DNA of 64,000 nt from Paenisporosarcina quisquiliarum (GTDB lineage Bacteria; Bacillota; Bacilli; Bacillales_A; Planococcaceae), in NCBI RefSeq assembly GCF_027563315.1, contig NZ_JAMKBJ010000012.1, forward strand, positions 1 through 64,000, given 5' to 3'. The notes under the pieces are model-generated. The model did no database searches. It saw nothing but the letters and a program-made list of their open reading frames with translations, and had not been told where the DNA came from. The position numbers and the translations under genes were made by a program. Positions 43,722-52,949 of the stretch are shown here, in pieces. Numbering within the stretch: the first letter of the stretch is position 1; each line of letters begins with the position of its first letter.

Positions 43722-45296
43722 TTATTTATCTGAATCGTCTACATGTACACCGGTTTGGAACCAGTCTTCCACGTTCCAAATTTTCGTTACTAAACCTTCA
43801 TAAAAGTCAGGTTCATGGCTAACTAATACGATGGTACCTTTGTATTCGCTCATCGCACGTTTCAGTTCTTCTTTTGCATGGATGTCTAAATGGTTCGTCG
43901 GCTCATCGAAAAGCAACCAGTTGCTTTCTTCCATCATCAGCTTACATAGACGGACTTTCGCTTGTTCGCCACCACTCAAACTGTTCATTGGACGTGAAAT
44001 ATGTTCGTTTTTCAATCCTGTACGTGCCAATGCTGCGCGCACTTGGCTTTGTTCCATACTCGGATACGTTTTCCAGATCTCTTCGATCGGCGTCACATTG
44101 TCGGCTCTAACTTCTTGTTCAAAGTAAGAAATATTAAGGAAATCACCACGTCGTACGCTGCCGCCGAGTGGATTCACTTTACCAAGCATGGTCTTAAGCA
44201 ATGTCGATTTACCGACACCGTTCATTCCGACTAAGGCAATCTTTTCACCGCGTTCAATCGAGAACGATAATGGTGGCAGTAGCGGCTTGTCATACCCGAT
44301 CAATAAGTTTTCCGCTTCCACTACGTAACGACTTGGGCTACGTGACTCTTTGAAACCAAACTGAGGTTTCGCTGCCGTTTCCGGACGGTCGATTCGCTCA
44401 ATACGGTCCAACTGTTTCTGACGTGACTTGGCACGGCCAGTAGTAGAATAACGTGCTTTATTTTTTGCAATAAAGTCTTCTTGCTTCTTGATGAAGTCCT
44501 GTTGTTTTTCATATGCATCAATATGCTGACGTTTGTTAATTTCAGCAAGCTCAAGGAACTTTTCATAAGATGCTGTGAAACGGGATAACTTCGAGAACTC
44601 CAGTTGGAAAATTACATCAACGATTCCGTTCATAAATTCCGTATCATGCGAAATTAATAGGAAACAGTGAGGGTAATTTTTCAGGTAATTCGTTAACCAG
44701 CCAATATGTTCTTCATCCAAGTAGTTGGTAGGCTCATCCAGCAACAATACTTTTGGCTTTTCAAGTAACAGTTTTGCTAACAATACTTTCGTTCGCTGTC
44801 CACCAGATAAAGCCGACACAGGGCGATCTAATCCAATCGCATCCAGTCCTAGACCACGTGCAATTTCTTCTATTTTCATATCAAGCGTGTAAAAATCACC
44901 CGCATCAAGTGCATCTTGAATATCGGCCATTTGCTCGAGTAAATCTTCCAATTCTTCAGGCGTTGCTTCACCCATTTTGCCGGTGATTTCATTCATTTCT
45001 GCTTCTTTTTTGTATAGTGGCAAGAACGCGTCACGCAATGTATCGCGCATCGAACGACCTTGTTCGAGTCGTGTATGCTGATCCAAATAGCCATAATGTG
45101 TTCCAGGTAGCCATTCTACACGACCTGAATCATAAATCGTTTCGCCTGTAATGATGCTCATTAATGTAGATTTCCCTACACCGTTAGCTCCTACAAGCCC
45201 TACGTGTTCTCCTTCAATCAAGCGGAAAGATACGTCTTTAAATAGTGTACGGTCGCCAAATGAGTGACCGAGATTTTCAACTGTCAATAATGCCAT
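43722..45296 (-). CDS. ABC-F family ribosome-associated ATPase (YfmM-like)
   Basis: This 524-residue soluble protein has two ABC ATPase domains (about 1-240 and 320-510) joined by a charged linker (about 245-315). Walker A is GANGVGKST and GMNGVGKST; signatures are LSGGQ and LSGGE; Walker B segments are VLLLDEPTN and WLLFDEPTN. There are no membrane segments. ABC-F proteins act on ribosomes, in translation or antibiotic protection; the size fits YfmM. The small SE1832-like gene lies just upstream on the same strand. Confidence 0.9.
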   Translation of the reverse strand: MALLTVENLGHSFGDRTLFKDVSFRLIEGEHVGLVGANGVGKSTLMSIITGETIYDSGRVEWLPGTHYGYLDQHTRLEQGRSMRDTLRDAFLPLYKKEAEMNEITGKMGEATPEELEDLLEQMADIQDALDAGDFYTLDMKIEEIARGLGLDAIGLDRPVSALSGGQRTKVLLAKLLLEKPKVLLLDEPTNYLDEEHIGWLTNYLKNYPHCFLLISHDTEFMNGIVDVIFQLEFSKLSRFTASYEKFLELAEINKRQHIDAYEKQQDFIKKQEDFIAKNKARYSTTGRAKSRQKQLDRIERIDRPETAAKPQFGFKESRSPSRYVVEAENLLIGYDKPLLPPLSFSIERGEKIALVGMNGVGKSTLLKTMLGKVNPLGGSVRRGDFLNISYFEQEVRADNVTPIEEIWKTYPSMEQSQVRAALARTGLKNEHISRPMNSLSGGEQAKVRLCKLMMEESNWLLFDEPTNHLDIHAKEELKRAMSEYKGTIVLVSHEPDFYEGLVTKIWNVEDWFQTGVHVDDSDK

Positions 45297-45315
45297 GATT
45301 CCATTCCTCCATAAA

Positions 45316-45352
45316 GAAAGCTCGCAGGCTTACAGCGCCGCGAGCTTTTTGT
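45316..45352 (-). terminator. Possible terminator between the SE1832-like gene and ABC-F
   Basis: AAAGCTCGC pairs with GCGAGCTTT over a 14-base loop that contains the stop of the small gene. The tail on the minus strand is CTTTCTTTA, so it may only attenuate read-through into the ABC-F gene. Confidence 0.5.
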
Positions 45353-45512
45353 TTAGTTCTGCGAGTTGTACTTCCATATTTGCTAAACGTTGCTCGGCTT
45401 TTTCGATCATGCCGGGATGCCCAGTGGACTCCAGCTTCTCCATATCGCCTTGCAAACGTACATAATCCATTTTCAGTTCGGCAATTTGTGCTTGAATTTC
45501 TTGTGCAGTCAT
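45330..45512 (-). CDS. SE1832-like small coiled-coil protein
   Basis: This 60-residue protein is almost entirely amphipathic helix, with heptads of Leu, Ile and Met (QIAELKMDYVRLQGDMEKLE and AEQRLANMEVQLAELNKKL). I recognise it as similar to the SE1832 family of small Bacillales/Staphylococcus proteins; no function is known. GAGGAG precedes the ATG by ten bases. It sits 33 bases upstream of the ABC-F gene on the same strand. Confidence 0.7.
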   Translation of the reverse strand: MTAQEIQAQIAELKMDYVRLQGDMEKLESTGHPGMIEKAEQRLANMEVQLAELNKKLAAL

Positions 45513-45558
45513 GTAAGAGAAACTCCTCTTTTTTCACCTATTGTATCACACGAATGAG

Positions 45559-46581
45559 TTATCTGGTGATTTCTCGTACTTCTTCCTGGATGATTTTTTC
45601 TATAAATCGTTGCATGTTTGCATTGTTTAAGTGAAGCTTCAATGACAGTTGCTTTTTGATTGCCCTTACACTCCGGTTAGGATGAAGAATGTTTTCCATC
45701 ACGGCATTTTGTAAATGGGATTGTTTCAATTTACGGCCAAGCCCCAAATAAATGAACCCATTTGCCTCTTTAGGAAAAGCATGTTGCGCTTCTTTTTCAT
45801 CTTCAGCTATCACGATACATGGTTTGCCAATGACTGCGACGTGGTAAGGAGTGAAGCTAGCATCACAAATGACCAAATCGGATTCACTAATTAGCTGAAT
45901 TGGATCGTCACATTCGACAATGCGGGTTTGCTTGCGTCCTAACGCCATTAGCTTCAAATCATCCCGACTGTGACGATAGCTGGAATGTAGAGCGACTGTA
46001 ATGGCCAATGGAATTTGTAAATGCAGCAAATGACGCAACGTACGATAAGATAGATTATCTACATCTTCATCGGCAAATGTGACCACAACATGGGGAAGTG
46101 GAAGTGCTGGTGCATGTTTAAGGCCGGAATTTGCATATGGCTCCAATTCGTCAGGTACCACAAAACCTGCTGGTCCAACAACATAATGGGAAGGGACGGG
46201 TTCGCGATCTTCTCGGTACAAGGAGTGAACAACATGTGTTGCAGCTTTTCCGCCTTCTCCAAAGTCGTCAAAATGAAGAGTGAGCGGCACAAGCGAAGCG
46301 TACATTTTTCCTTCATCAATATCCGTATCATAGCCATCGGTAATGACCATATCAGGCTCATGTTCAATTAATAATTTCTTTAAATCGGCGTTTCGAGCAT
46401 ATGAGAGTGGGGCAAAGCCCTGTTGATCGAGGGTACGAAGAACTGCTGTTTGTTTTTCAGGGGCCGCAAATAAAATTCGATGAGAAGCTAGTAACTTTGC
46501 AATGTGAATACACCTCGTGACGGGATAGCCAGCCCGTCCAATTGTAAATAAAATGGTTTTTTGTTGAATTTGGTTGCTCAT
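45559..46581 (-). CDS. PseG/SpsG-like glycosyltransferase-fold protein
   Basis: This 340-residue protein has the two-domain GT-B fold pattern of MurG/PseG-like enzymes: ILFTIGRAGYPVTRCIHIAKLL at the N-terminus and DLVICDASFTPYHVAVIGKPCIVIAEDEKE in the nucleotide-sugar-binding half. No sugar pathway genes are adjacent, so the reaction is not assignable. The start at 46581 follows AAAGGTGGG; the longer frame from 46599 runs through this site. It is divergent from the SDR-like gene. Confidence 0.65.
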   Translation of the reverse strand: MSNQIQQKTILFTIGRAGYPVTRCIHIAKLLASHRILFAAPEKQTAVLRTLDQQGFAPLSYARNADLKKLLIEHEPDMVITDGYDTDIDEGKMYASLVPLTLHFDDFGEGGKAATHVVHSLYREDREPVPSHYVVGPAGFVVPDELEPYANSGLKHAPALPLPHVVVTFADEDVDNLSYRTLRHLLHLQIPLAITVALHSSYRHSRDDLKLMALGRKQTRIVECDDPIQLISESDLVICDASFTPYHVAVIGKPCIVIAEDEKEAQHAFPKEANGFIYLGLGRKLKQSHLQNAVMENILHPNRSVRAIKKQLSLKLHLNNANMQRFIEKIIQEEVREITR

Positions 46582-46708
46582 TTCATTCCCACCTTTCATC
46601 TTCTATTTAACGTATGGGAACGACAACCGCTGTATGAGTAATTGTTCAGAATTTGCACCAGCATATGGTAAACTCATAATACTAGATTAAAAGACTGGAG
46701 TGATGAAG

Positions 46709-47368
46709 TTGGAAAAAAGAACAGCAATAATCGCAGGAGCATCAGGACTTACAGGTTCACAACTCGTCAAATTTCTCTGTGAAAATGACAATTATGAAAA
46801 AGTCACCATCATCGTCCGTAAAGCAATTGCCTATAGCCATCCGAAGTTAGTCACGAAAGTCAAAAATCTGAATCAAGTGACCAAAGATGATTTTGTCGGA
46901 GTAGATGATTTCTTTTGCTGTCTTGGGTCGACAATGAAAAAAGCGGGATCGAAAGAAGCTTTTGAGCAAGTCGATTTAATTGCGCCTATCCAAATGGGGA
47001 AATTTGCGCAAACACAAGGCGTCAAGCATATGCTGGTCATTTCGGCAATGGGAGCAAATCCTGATTCCAATGTCTATTACAACCGAGTAAAGGGAACGAT
47101 GGAAGATAAAGTCTCGATGCTGTCCCTACCACACGTCTCCATTTTCAGACCTTCATTGTTAACCGGAAACCGAGAAGAATTCCGTTTAGGGGAACGATTC
47201 GGAGAAATGGCGATGAACGTGTTAAAACCGGCGTTCGTTGGTCCGTTGAGAAAATACCGTTCAATTGAAGCGAAGCAAGTGGCGTTTGCTATGATGAAAA
47301 TCGCCTTGAAAAAGCCGTCAAGAACGGTTGCTATTTATGATTCTGAAACAATTGCACAAATTAAATAA
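46709..47368 (+). CDS. NAD(P)-binding atypical SDR protein
   Basis: This 219-residue Rossmann-fold protein has the dinucleotide-binding motif GASGLTGSQLVKFL at the N-terminus, FFCCLGSTMKKAGS and a YYNRVKG segment that replaces the usual YxxxK. It resembles HTATIP2/TIP30-like and NmrA-like members, which are often non-catalytic or quinone reductases. The start is probably TTG 46709, eight bases after GGAG; ATG 46703 is too near that site. The antiporter gene follows after 28 bases, so they are probably an operon. Confidence 0.78.
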   Translation: MEKRTAIIAGASGLTGSQLVKFLCENDNYEKVTIIVRKAIAYSHPKLVTKVKNLNQVTKDDFVGVDDFFCCLGSTMKKAGSKEAFEQVDLIAPIQMGKFAQTQGVKHMLVISAMGANPDSNVYYNRVKGTMEDKVSMLSLPHVSIFRPSLLTGNREEFRLGERFGEMAMNVLKPAFVGPLRKYRSIEAKQVAFAMMKIALKKPSRTVAIYDSETIAQIK

Positions 47369-47396
47369 GGAATAAGTAAAGAGGTGATTTGATTTC

Positions 47397-49244
47397 ATGT
47401 TTGATTCGCTCTTATTTGATTTAATGTTCGTCATTTTTTTAGGAATCGCCTCACAGTGGTTTGCATGGCGTTTCAGAATGCCAGCGATTGTCTTAATGTC
47501 GATTGCAGGACTACTTGTTGGCCCGATTCTTGGATTTATCAACCCGCAAGAAAGCTTCGGGGATTTATTCGGCCCCATTATTTCACTAGCGGTAGCCATT
47601 ATTCTTTTTGAAGGCAGTTTGAATCTGGATTTCAGGGAAATCAAAGGATTTAATAAACCTCTCCTACGCATCGTAACTTTGGGTGCATTTATTGCTTGGA
47701 TTGCGGGATCTTTAGCAGCCCATTATTTAGCCGGACTTTCATGGGCAGTTGCCTTTGTCATCGGGGGATTATTTATCGTGACGGGACCGACTGTTATCCT
47801 GCCATTGCTCAGACAGGCCAAACTCAAGCCGAAACCAGCCGCAATATTAAAATGGGAAGGCATAGTTGTCGATCCTTTTGGCGCGCTCTTAGCCGTTTTT
47901 GCATTTGAATTCATTCAATTTATTAATGATGAAGTAACGCTGAGAGCCTTGCTTATTTTCTTTGCTGCATCCGCATTTGCCGGACTACTAGGCTGGGGAG
48001 CAGGACGTGCCTTAGGCTGGATGTTCGAGAATGGCAATGTCCCTGAATTTTTGAAATCACCATTGGTTTTCGCAGTTGTACTGTTCACTTTCGTCCTATC
48101 TGATGAAATCATGCACGAAACAGGTTTACTAGCGGTGACTGCTATGGGGATTACCATGGCGAATATGCATATTGCCTCAATTCAAGACATGCGACATTTC
48201 AAAGAAAATATTTCAGTATTATTGATTTCCAGTATTTTTGTGATGCTGACTGCTTCTTTGCACCCTCAAACTTTATTAAGAATTTTTGATTGGCAAATTA
48301 TCACGTTTGTATTAGCCATGCTCTTTATCGTGAGACCATTATCCATTTGGTTATCGACCATCGGTACTGATTTGACGAATAAGGAGAAAACGCTGATTGG
48401 CTGGATTGCGCCGAGAGGGATTGTGGCTTTGACGGTATCGGGTTATTTTGCCACGGTTATGTTAGAAAAAGGCTATGAAGATGCAGATATCTTGGTTGCA
48501 CTGACGTTTGCACTTGCCTTTTCGAAGGTAGTGGCTCACGGATTTACAATCAGTTGGCTAGCGAGAAAATTAAATTTAGCTTCTTCTGAAAGTCCAGGCG
48601 TATTGATTGTCGGAGCGAATCGATTTACTACACAATTAGCCAAATCAATTCACGACCTCAAACATCAAGTGCTCATTATGGACAATTCCTTCGAACACTT
48701 AAGTGAAGCCCGTAAACTCGGATTAAATTCTCAAGTAGGAGAAATTCTTTCTGAACAGACGGAGTATAACGTGGATTTGACACCGTACCCATTGATGATA
48801 GCAGCTACTGAAGTGGACTCCTACAATGCGCTCGTTTGTTCTAACTTCGTACCTGAATTGGGACGCAAAGCATTGTTCCAAACTGCCCTACATCAAGGAG
48901 ACTCAAACGATTTCCATCAATCGCTTGGCGGACGCATTTTGTTCAATCAACAAGAGACCATATACCAGTTGAACGAGCGGATAGTCAGAGGTCAAATCAT
49001 TCGTAAAACGCCAATCACCGAGCAGTACACGTATACGAACTATTTGCGTGACCGTGAAGAAGATACCTTGCTTCTCTACATCATGAAAGAAAATGGAGAT
49101 ATAGTATTCTTCACTGCAAATAAAGAACTTCAAGCCACTTCTGGTGATACTGTTGTGAGTTTGACGTCTCCTACAAAAGAAATCATGAAAGTTCAGGAAC
49201 GACTGGAAGCAGATCGTGCCAAACAGTCTCCGCCAAAAGAATGA
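47397..49244 (+). CDS. CPA1-type sodium/proton antiporter with C-terminal RCK-like domain
   Basis: This 615-residue protein has about twelve membrane segments (1-400). Antiporter motifs include IILFEGSLNLDFREI, VTGPTVILPLL and IVVDPFGALLAV with its Asp, as well as IAPRGIVALTVS. The C-terminal cytoplasmic part (about 405-600) starts with a TrkA-N/RCK-like GVLIVGANRFTTQLAKSIHD. It exchanges Na+ or K+ for protons, and the tail may sense a ligand. AGAGGTG precedes the ATG. It follows the SDR gene. Confidence 0.88.
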   Translation: MFDSLLFDLMFVIFLGIASQWFAWRFRMPAIVLMSIAGLLVGPILGFINPQESFGDLFGPIISLAVAIILFEGSLNLDFREIKGFNKPLLRIVTLGAFIAWIAGSLAAHYLAGLSWAVAFVIGGLFIVTGPTVILPLLRQAKLKPKPAAILKWEGIVVDPFGALLAVFAFEFIQFINDEVTLRALLIFFAASAFAGLLGWGAGRALGWMFENGNVPEFLKSPLVFAVVLFTFVLSDEIMHETGLLAVTAMGITMANMHIASIQDMRHFKENISVLLISSIFVMLTASLHPQTLLRIFDWQIITFVLAMLFIVRPLSIWLSTIGTDLTNKEKTLIGWIAPRGIVALTVSGYFATVMLEKGYEDADILVALTFALAFSKVVAHGFTISWLARKLNLASSESPGVLIVGANRFTTQLAKSIHDLKHQVLIMDNSFEHLSEARKLGLNSQVGEILSEQTEYNVDLTPYPLMIAATEVDSYNALVCSNFVPELGRKALFQTALHQGDSNDFHQSLGGRILFNQQETIYQLNERIVRGQIIRKTPITEQYTYTNYLRDREEDTLLLYIMKENGDIVFFTANKELQATSGDTVVSLTSPTKEIMKVQERLEADRAKQSPPKE

Positions 49245-49365
49245 ACTTGTGTACTTTCAGCACATGGTGCTTAGGGCAAGGATTTTCTTTTTGATACAAT
49301 GAGGGTATAGAAGTTCAAATTCCTTTTTGAACTCATAAGAGAAAAGTCTTTGAAGGAGAATGCAC

Positions 49366-49929
49366 ATGAAAATTTTGCTTATAGACGGCACCATTATTGG
49401 CTCCAAAACTGGAGCGGTTCTGGAGCAAGTGAAAATATATATTGAACAATTAAATGATGAGCTCAATCTAGAAATAATCAAGCTGGCCGATTTTAACCAT
49501 CAATTTGTTGACGGTCGACCACTCGGTGAATACAACGATGATATGCGTCGCTTAGTTCGAGAGTTTGAAGAAGCGGATGGATATGTGTTAGCCACACCGA
49601 TTTTCCAAGGGTCGATTCCGGGTGTCCTGAAAAATGCATTCGATATGCTGCACCCGCGAACGATGCGATATAAACCCGTTTCAATCGTCGCAAATGGTGG
49701 AACGTTCCAGCATCACCTAGTCATTGAAAACCAATTGAAGCCAATCCTAGATTACTTCCGTTGCCTTGTGACACCGAATTATGTGTACACAACGAGCAGC
49801 CATTTCGGTGAAGGCAATGTCATCACCGATGAAGATGTGCATGACCGCTTGCGTGAACTCGCTCGCGTATTTGTTCAATATGTAGAAATGAGCAAACATT
49901 TATCAAAAGATACAATCGACAAACCTTAA
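49366..49929 (+). CDS. NADPH-dependent FMN reductase
   Basis: This 187-residue flavodoxin-like protein belongs to the NADPH-dependent FMN reductase family (SsuE/azoreductase type). The FMN phosphate loop is near DGTIIGSKTGAV, and the ATPIFQGSIPGVLKNAFDML segment is diagnostic. It reduces flavins, quinones or azo compounds; the physiological substrate is unknown. ATG 49366 is preferred over ATG 49360, being seven bases after AAGGAG. Single gene with a strong terminator. Confidence 0.88.
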   Translation: MKILLIDGTIIGSKTGAVLEQVKIYIEQLNDELNLEIIKLADFNHQFVDGRPLGEYNDDMRRLVREFEEADGYVLATPIFQGSIPGVLKNAFDMLHPRTMRYKPVSIVANGGTFQHHLVIENQLKPILDYFRCLVTPNYVYTTSSHFGEGNVITDEDVHDRLRELARVFVQYVEMSKHLSKDTIDKP

Positions 49930-49940
49930 AAGACAATTGG

Positions 49941-49976
49941 ACCACTTCGCGAAAACCATGCGAAGTGGTTTTTTGT
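49941..49976 (+). terminator. Terminator of the FMN reductase gene
   Basis: ACCACTTCGC pairs perfectly with GCGAAGTGGT and is followed by six T. Confidence 0.9.
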
Positions 49977-50010
49977 TTGATTTTTAAGACGGGGTTCAAT
50001 CACGGTTTTC

Positions 50011-50062
50011 GCGAATAGAACTGTCCTGAACGCGAATAGACCCTTTCAAATCACGAATCGAC
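50011..50062 (+). repeat. 21-bp-pitch array, CGAATAGA family
   Basis: The core CGCGAATAGA, then CGAATCGA, begins (GAAT) at 50013, 50034 and 50055, exactly 21 bases apart. It lies directly between the FMN reductase terminator and topB. Confidence 0.78.
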
Positions 50063-50147
50063 CAAACCCATTGCCATAACGACGATTCATTTTAGAAAAG
50101 AATCTTTTTCCGTTATAATGAATGAATGTAAGAAAGGGGCGGACACT

Positions 50148-52319
50148 TTGTCAAAATCAGTAGTACTTGCAGAAAAACCATCCGTAGCACGCGATATCGC
50201 TCGCGTCCTCGGTTGTCATAAAAAAGGAAATGGCTTTTTAGAAGGAACACAATATATTGTGACATGGGCACTCGGCCATTTGGTCACGCATGCGGATCCG
50301 GAACAGTATGATAACAGCTATAAAGAATGGAAACTGGAGGATTTGCCAATCTTGCCTCAGCCATTCAAGCTGGTACCGATCAAACAAACAATGAAGCAAT
50401 TCAATGCGGTCAAAGCACAACTGAACCGAGCGGATGTTAAAGAGGTTATTATCGCGACTGATGCTGGTCGTGAAGGAGAGCTTGTGGCCCGTTGGATTCT
50501 GGAGAAGGCGAAAAGCCGTAAGCCGGTCAAACGATTATGGATTTCTTCGGTAACGGATCAAGCCATTCAGAAAGGTTTCCGTGAACTGAAAGACGGACGA
50601 GCATATGAACATTTGTATGAAGCGGCAGTTGCCCGAGCAGAAGCGGACTGGGTAGTGGGCATCAATGCAACACGTGCACTGACCGTGAAATACAATGCGC
50701 AGCTGTCTACTGGTCGTGTGCAAACACCAACGCTTGCAATGATTGCGGCACGCGAAAAACAAATTCGCGACTTTACATCTAAAACGTATTACGGTTTACA
50801 GGCATTAACGAAAGAGGCGACCTATACGTGGTCATTTGGGCCGAACAATCAAACGAGCAATTTCAATAAAGATCAGGTCGAGCAGATTCTAAAGAAATTG
50901 GACAAGAGCAAGGAAGGCACGATTAAGTCCATTCAAACAACACCGAAAAAGCAGCCTGCACCGCCGTTGTTTGATTTGACGGAATTGCAAAAAGAAGGCC
51001 ATCGTCTTTTTGGCTGGTCAGCGAAAGAAACGCTGTCCACGTTGCAAGGTCTTTATGAACGCCATAAAATCGTGACGTATCCTCGTACGGACTCAAAACA
51101 TCTGTCCAGCGATATGAAGTCGACATTAAATGAACGAATTAAAGCTGTCGACCTGCAGCCATACAGAGCGGCAACGAACAGTATATTGCGTTCATCGACC
51201 ATCCAGCCTCAAAAAGGTGTAATCGATGATGCGAGAGTGAGCGATCACCATGCCATTATCCCGACTGAGGAATCACCAGTTTTGCAAAACTTATCGGATA
51301 AAGAACGTAAATTATATGACTTGATCGTCAAAAGATTTTTAGCCGTGTTCCTGCCTCCATACGCATATGATCAAACGGTCATAACATTGGAAGTGCTTGG
51401 AGAAACATTTACGGCAAAAGGAAAAACCGTTCGTGACGAAGGTTGGAAAAGTGTTTACCAAGAAGACAAAGATAGCGATACGGAAAGTACATTGCCTCCT
51501 GTACAAAAAGGCGATTCCATTGAAATACGTGCGATTTCTATGACTCAAGGCGAAACAAAACCTCCAGCTCGTTTCAATGAAGGGACGTTGCTTGCGGCAA
51601 TGGAAAATCCTTCAGCCTTCATGGCAGGGGAATCAAAAGACATTATTCAAACGGCAGTCGAAACAGGTGGGCTCGGAACAGTAGCGACACGTGCGGATAT
51701 TATTGAAAAGTTATTCAATAGCTTTGTCATCGAAAAGAAAGGCAAAGATATTTACACGACTTCCATAGGAAGACAGTTGCTTGAATTGGTTCCGGAGGAT
51801 TTAAAATCCCCGTCCTTAACGGGTGAGTGGGAACAGCGATTGACGAAAATTGCCAAGGGTACAATGAAAAAGGAACAATTCATGAAGGATATGGTGAGCT
51901 TTTCGAAAACAGTCGTAACGCAAATCAAACAAAGTGATCAAAAGTTCAAGCATGATAATGTCACTGGCAAAACGTGTCCGACATGCGGAAAGAATTTGCT
52001 TGAAGTTAACGGCAAACGAGGCAAAATGCTGGTGTGCCAAGATCGTGAATGTGGCTATAAAAAACAAGTGGCCATGCAAACCAATGCCCGCTGCCCTGTG
52101 TGTCATAAACGCATGGAAATGCGCGGAGAAGGGGACGGGAAACTGTTTGTCTGCAAATGTGGCCATCGGGAAAAATTATCAGCTTTTGAGAAACGCCGTG
52201 AATCTTCAGGTGGGGCAAAAGCGAATAAAAAAGATGTGCAGAAATTCCTGAAACAACAGGATGAACCTCAAAACACAGCAATGGCTGAAGCACTGAAGAA
52301 GTTATTGAATCAGGAATAA
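50148..52319 (+). CDS. topB: DNA topoisomerase III
   Basis: This 723-residue type IA topoisomerase decatenates single-stranded or nicked DNA. The Toprim domain (about 1-140) has VVLAEKPSVARDIA and ATDAGREGELVARW. The active-site Tyr lies in TYPRTDSKHL at about residue 311. Two C-terminal zinc-ribbon segments (CPTCGKN and CPVCHKR with matching CxxxxC/CKC pairs, about 600-670) are present. The start is TTG 50148 with AAAGGGG upstream, giving normal length; an ATG ten codons upstream lacks a site. ybaK follows after 29 bases. Confidence 0.93.
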   Translation: MSKSVVLAEKPSVARDIARVLGCHKKGNGFLEGTQYIVTWALGHLVTHADPEQYDNSYKEWKLEDLPILPQPFKLVPIKQTMKQFNAVKAQLNRADVKEVIIATDAGREGELVARWILEKAKSRKPVKRLWISSVTDQAIQKGFRELKDGRAYEHLYEAAVARAEADWVVGINATRALTVKYNAQLSTGRVQTPTLAMIAAREKQIRDFTSKTYYGLQALTKEATYTWSFGPNNQTSNFNKDQVEQILKKLDKSKEGTIKSIQTTPKKQPAPPLFDLTELQKEGHRLFGWSAKETLSTLQGLYERHKIVTYPRTDSKHLSSDMKSTLNERIKAVDLQPYRAATNSILRSSTIQPQKGVIDDARVSDHHAIIPTEESPVLQNLSDKERKLYDLIVKRFLAVFLPPYAYDQTVITLEVLGETFTAKGKTVRDEGWKSVYQEDKDSDTESTLPPVQKGDSIEIRAISMTQGETKPPARFNEGTLLAAMENPSAFMAGESKDIIQTAVETGGLGTVATRADIIEKLFNSFVIEKKGKDIYTTSIGRQLLELVPEDLKSPSLTGEWEQRLTKIAKGTMKKEQFMKDMVSFSKTVVTQIKQSDQKFKHDNVTGKTCPTCGKNLLEVNGKRGKMLVCQDRECGYKKQVAMQTNARCPVCHKRMEMRGEGDGKLFVCKCGHREKLSAFEKRRESSGGAKANKKDVQKFLKQQDEPQNTAMAEALKKLLNQE

Positions 52320-52348
52320 TGATGTTTTAACGAATCGAGGGAATGTCT

Positions 52349-52843
52349 ATGGTCAAGTCTTCCAAACCAACAAAAACGAATGCAGTCCGACTTTTAGATC
52401 AACAAAAAATAAGCTATGACTTATTTGAGTATGAAGTAGCCGATGGACAAATTGACGGCGTATCCGTTGCGCATAAAATTGAGCAACCAGTTGAAAAAGT
52501 GTTCAAGACCCTGGTTGCTACTGCTGGACTAGGTAAAGTATTCGTGTTCCTGGTTCCTGTCGCACAGGAACTGAATTTAAAAGCGGCCGCGAAAGCTGCT
52601 GGAGAAAAGAAAGTGGAAATGCTTCCCGTTAAAGATTTGCTTGGGTTGACGGGCTATATACGGGGAGGCTGTTCTCCGTTAGGGATGAAAAAATTATTTC
52701 CTACATTCATCGATGAAAGTGCGAGAGAACTGGATAAAATGATTGTCAGTGCAGGGAAAATCGGTACGCAGATTCACTTGAAGCCAAGCGACTTAGTATC
52801 CTGTACGAAAGGGATATTTGTCTCATTAACTAAAGCAGAATAA
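52349..52843 (+). CDS. ybaK: Cys-tRNA(Pro) deacylase, YbaK/EbsC family
   Basis: This 164-residue protein of the YbaK family removes cysteine wrongly loaded on tRNA-Pro. Key segments are VAHKIEQPVEKVFKTLV with the catalytic Lys region, and GYIRGGCSPLGMKK. It is the usual length. ATG 52349 is preferred because GAGGG lies seven bases upstream; ATG 52343 is too close to it. It is probably cotranscribed with topB. Confidence 0.9.
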   Translation: MVKSSKPTKTNAVRLLDQQKISYDLFEYEVADGQIDGVSVAHKIEQPVEKVFKTLVATAGLGKVFVFLVPVAQELNLKAAAKAAGEKKVEMLPVKDLLGLTGYIRGGCSPLGMKKLFPTFIDESARELDKMIVSAGKIGTQIHLKPSDLVSCTKGIFVSLTKAE

Positions 52844-52895
52844 TTTTCCGCTATACGAAAAATAGAATGCTGATATACTATTCAGTATTGATTCG

Positions 52896-52928
52896 AATCC
52901 ATTCATGCGAAACGTGAATGGATTTTTT
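52896..52928 (+). terminator. Terminator of the topB-ybaK unit
   Basis: ATCCATTCA pairs with TGAATGGAT around a GCGAAACG-type loop and ends in six T. Confidence 0.8.
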
Positions 52929-52949
52929 ATGGAAAGAAGGCACTTTTAG

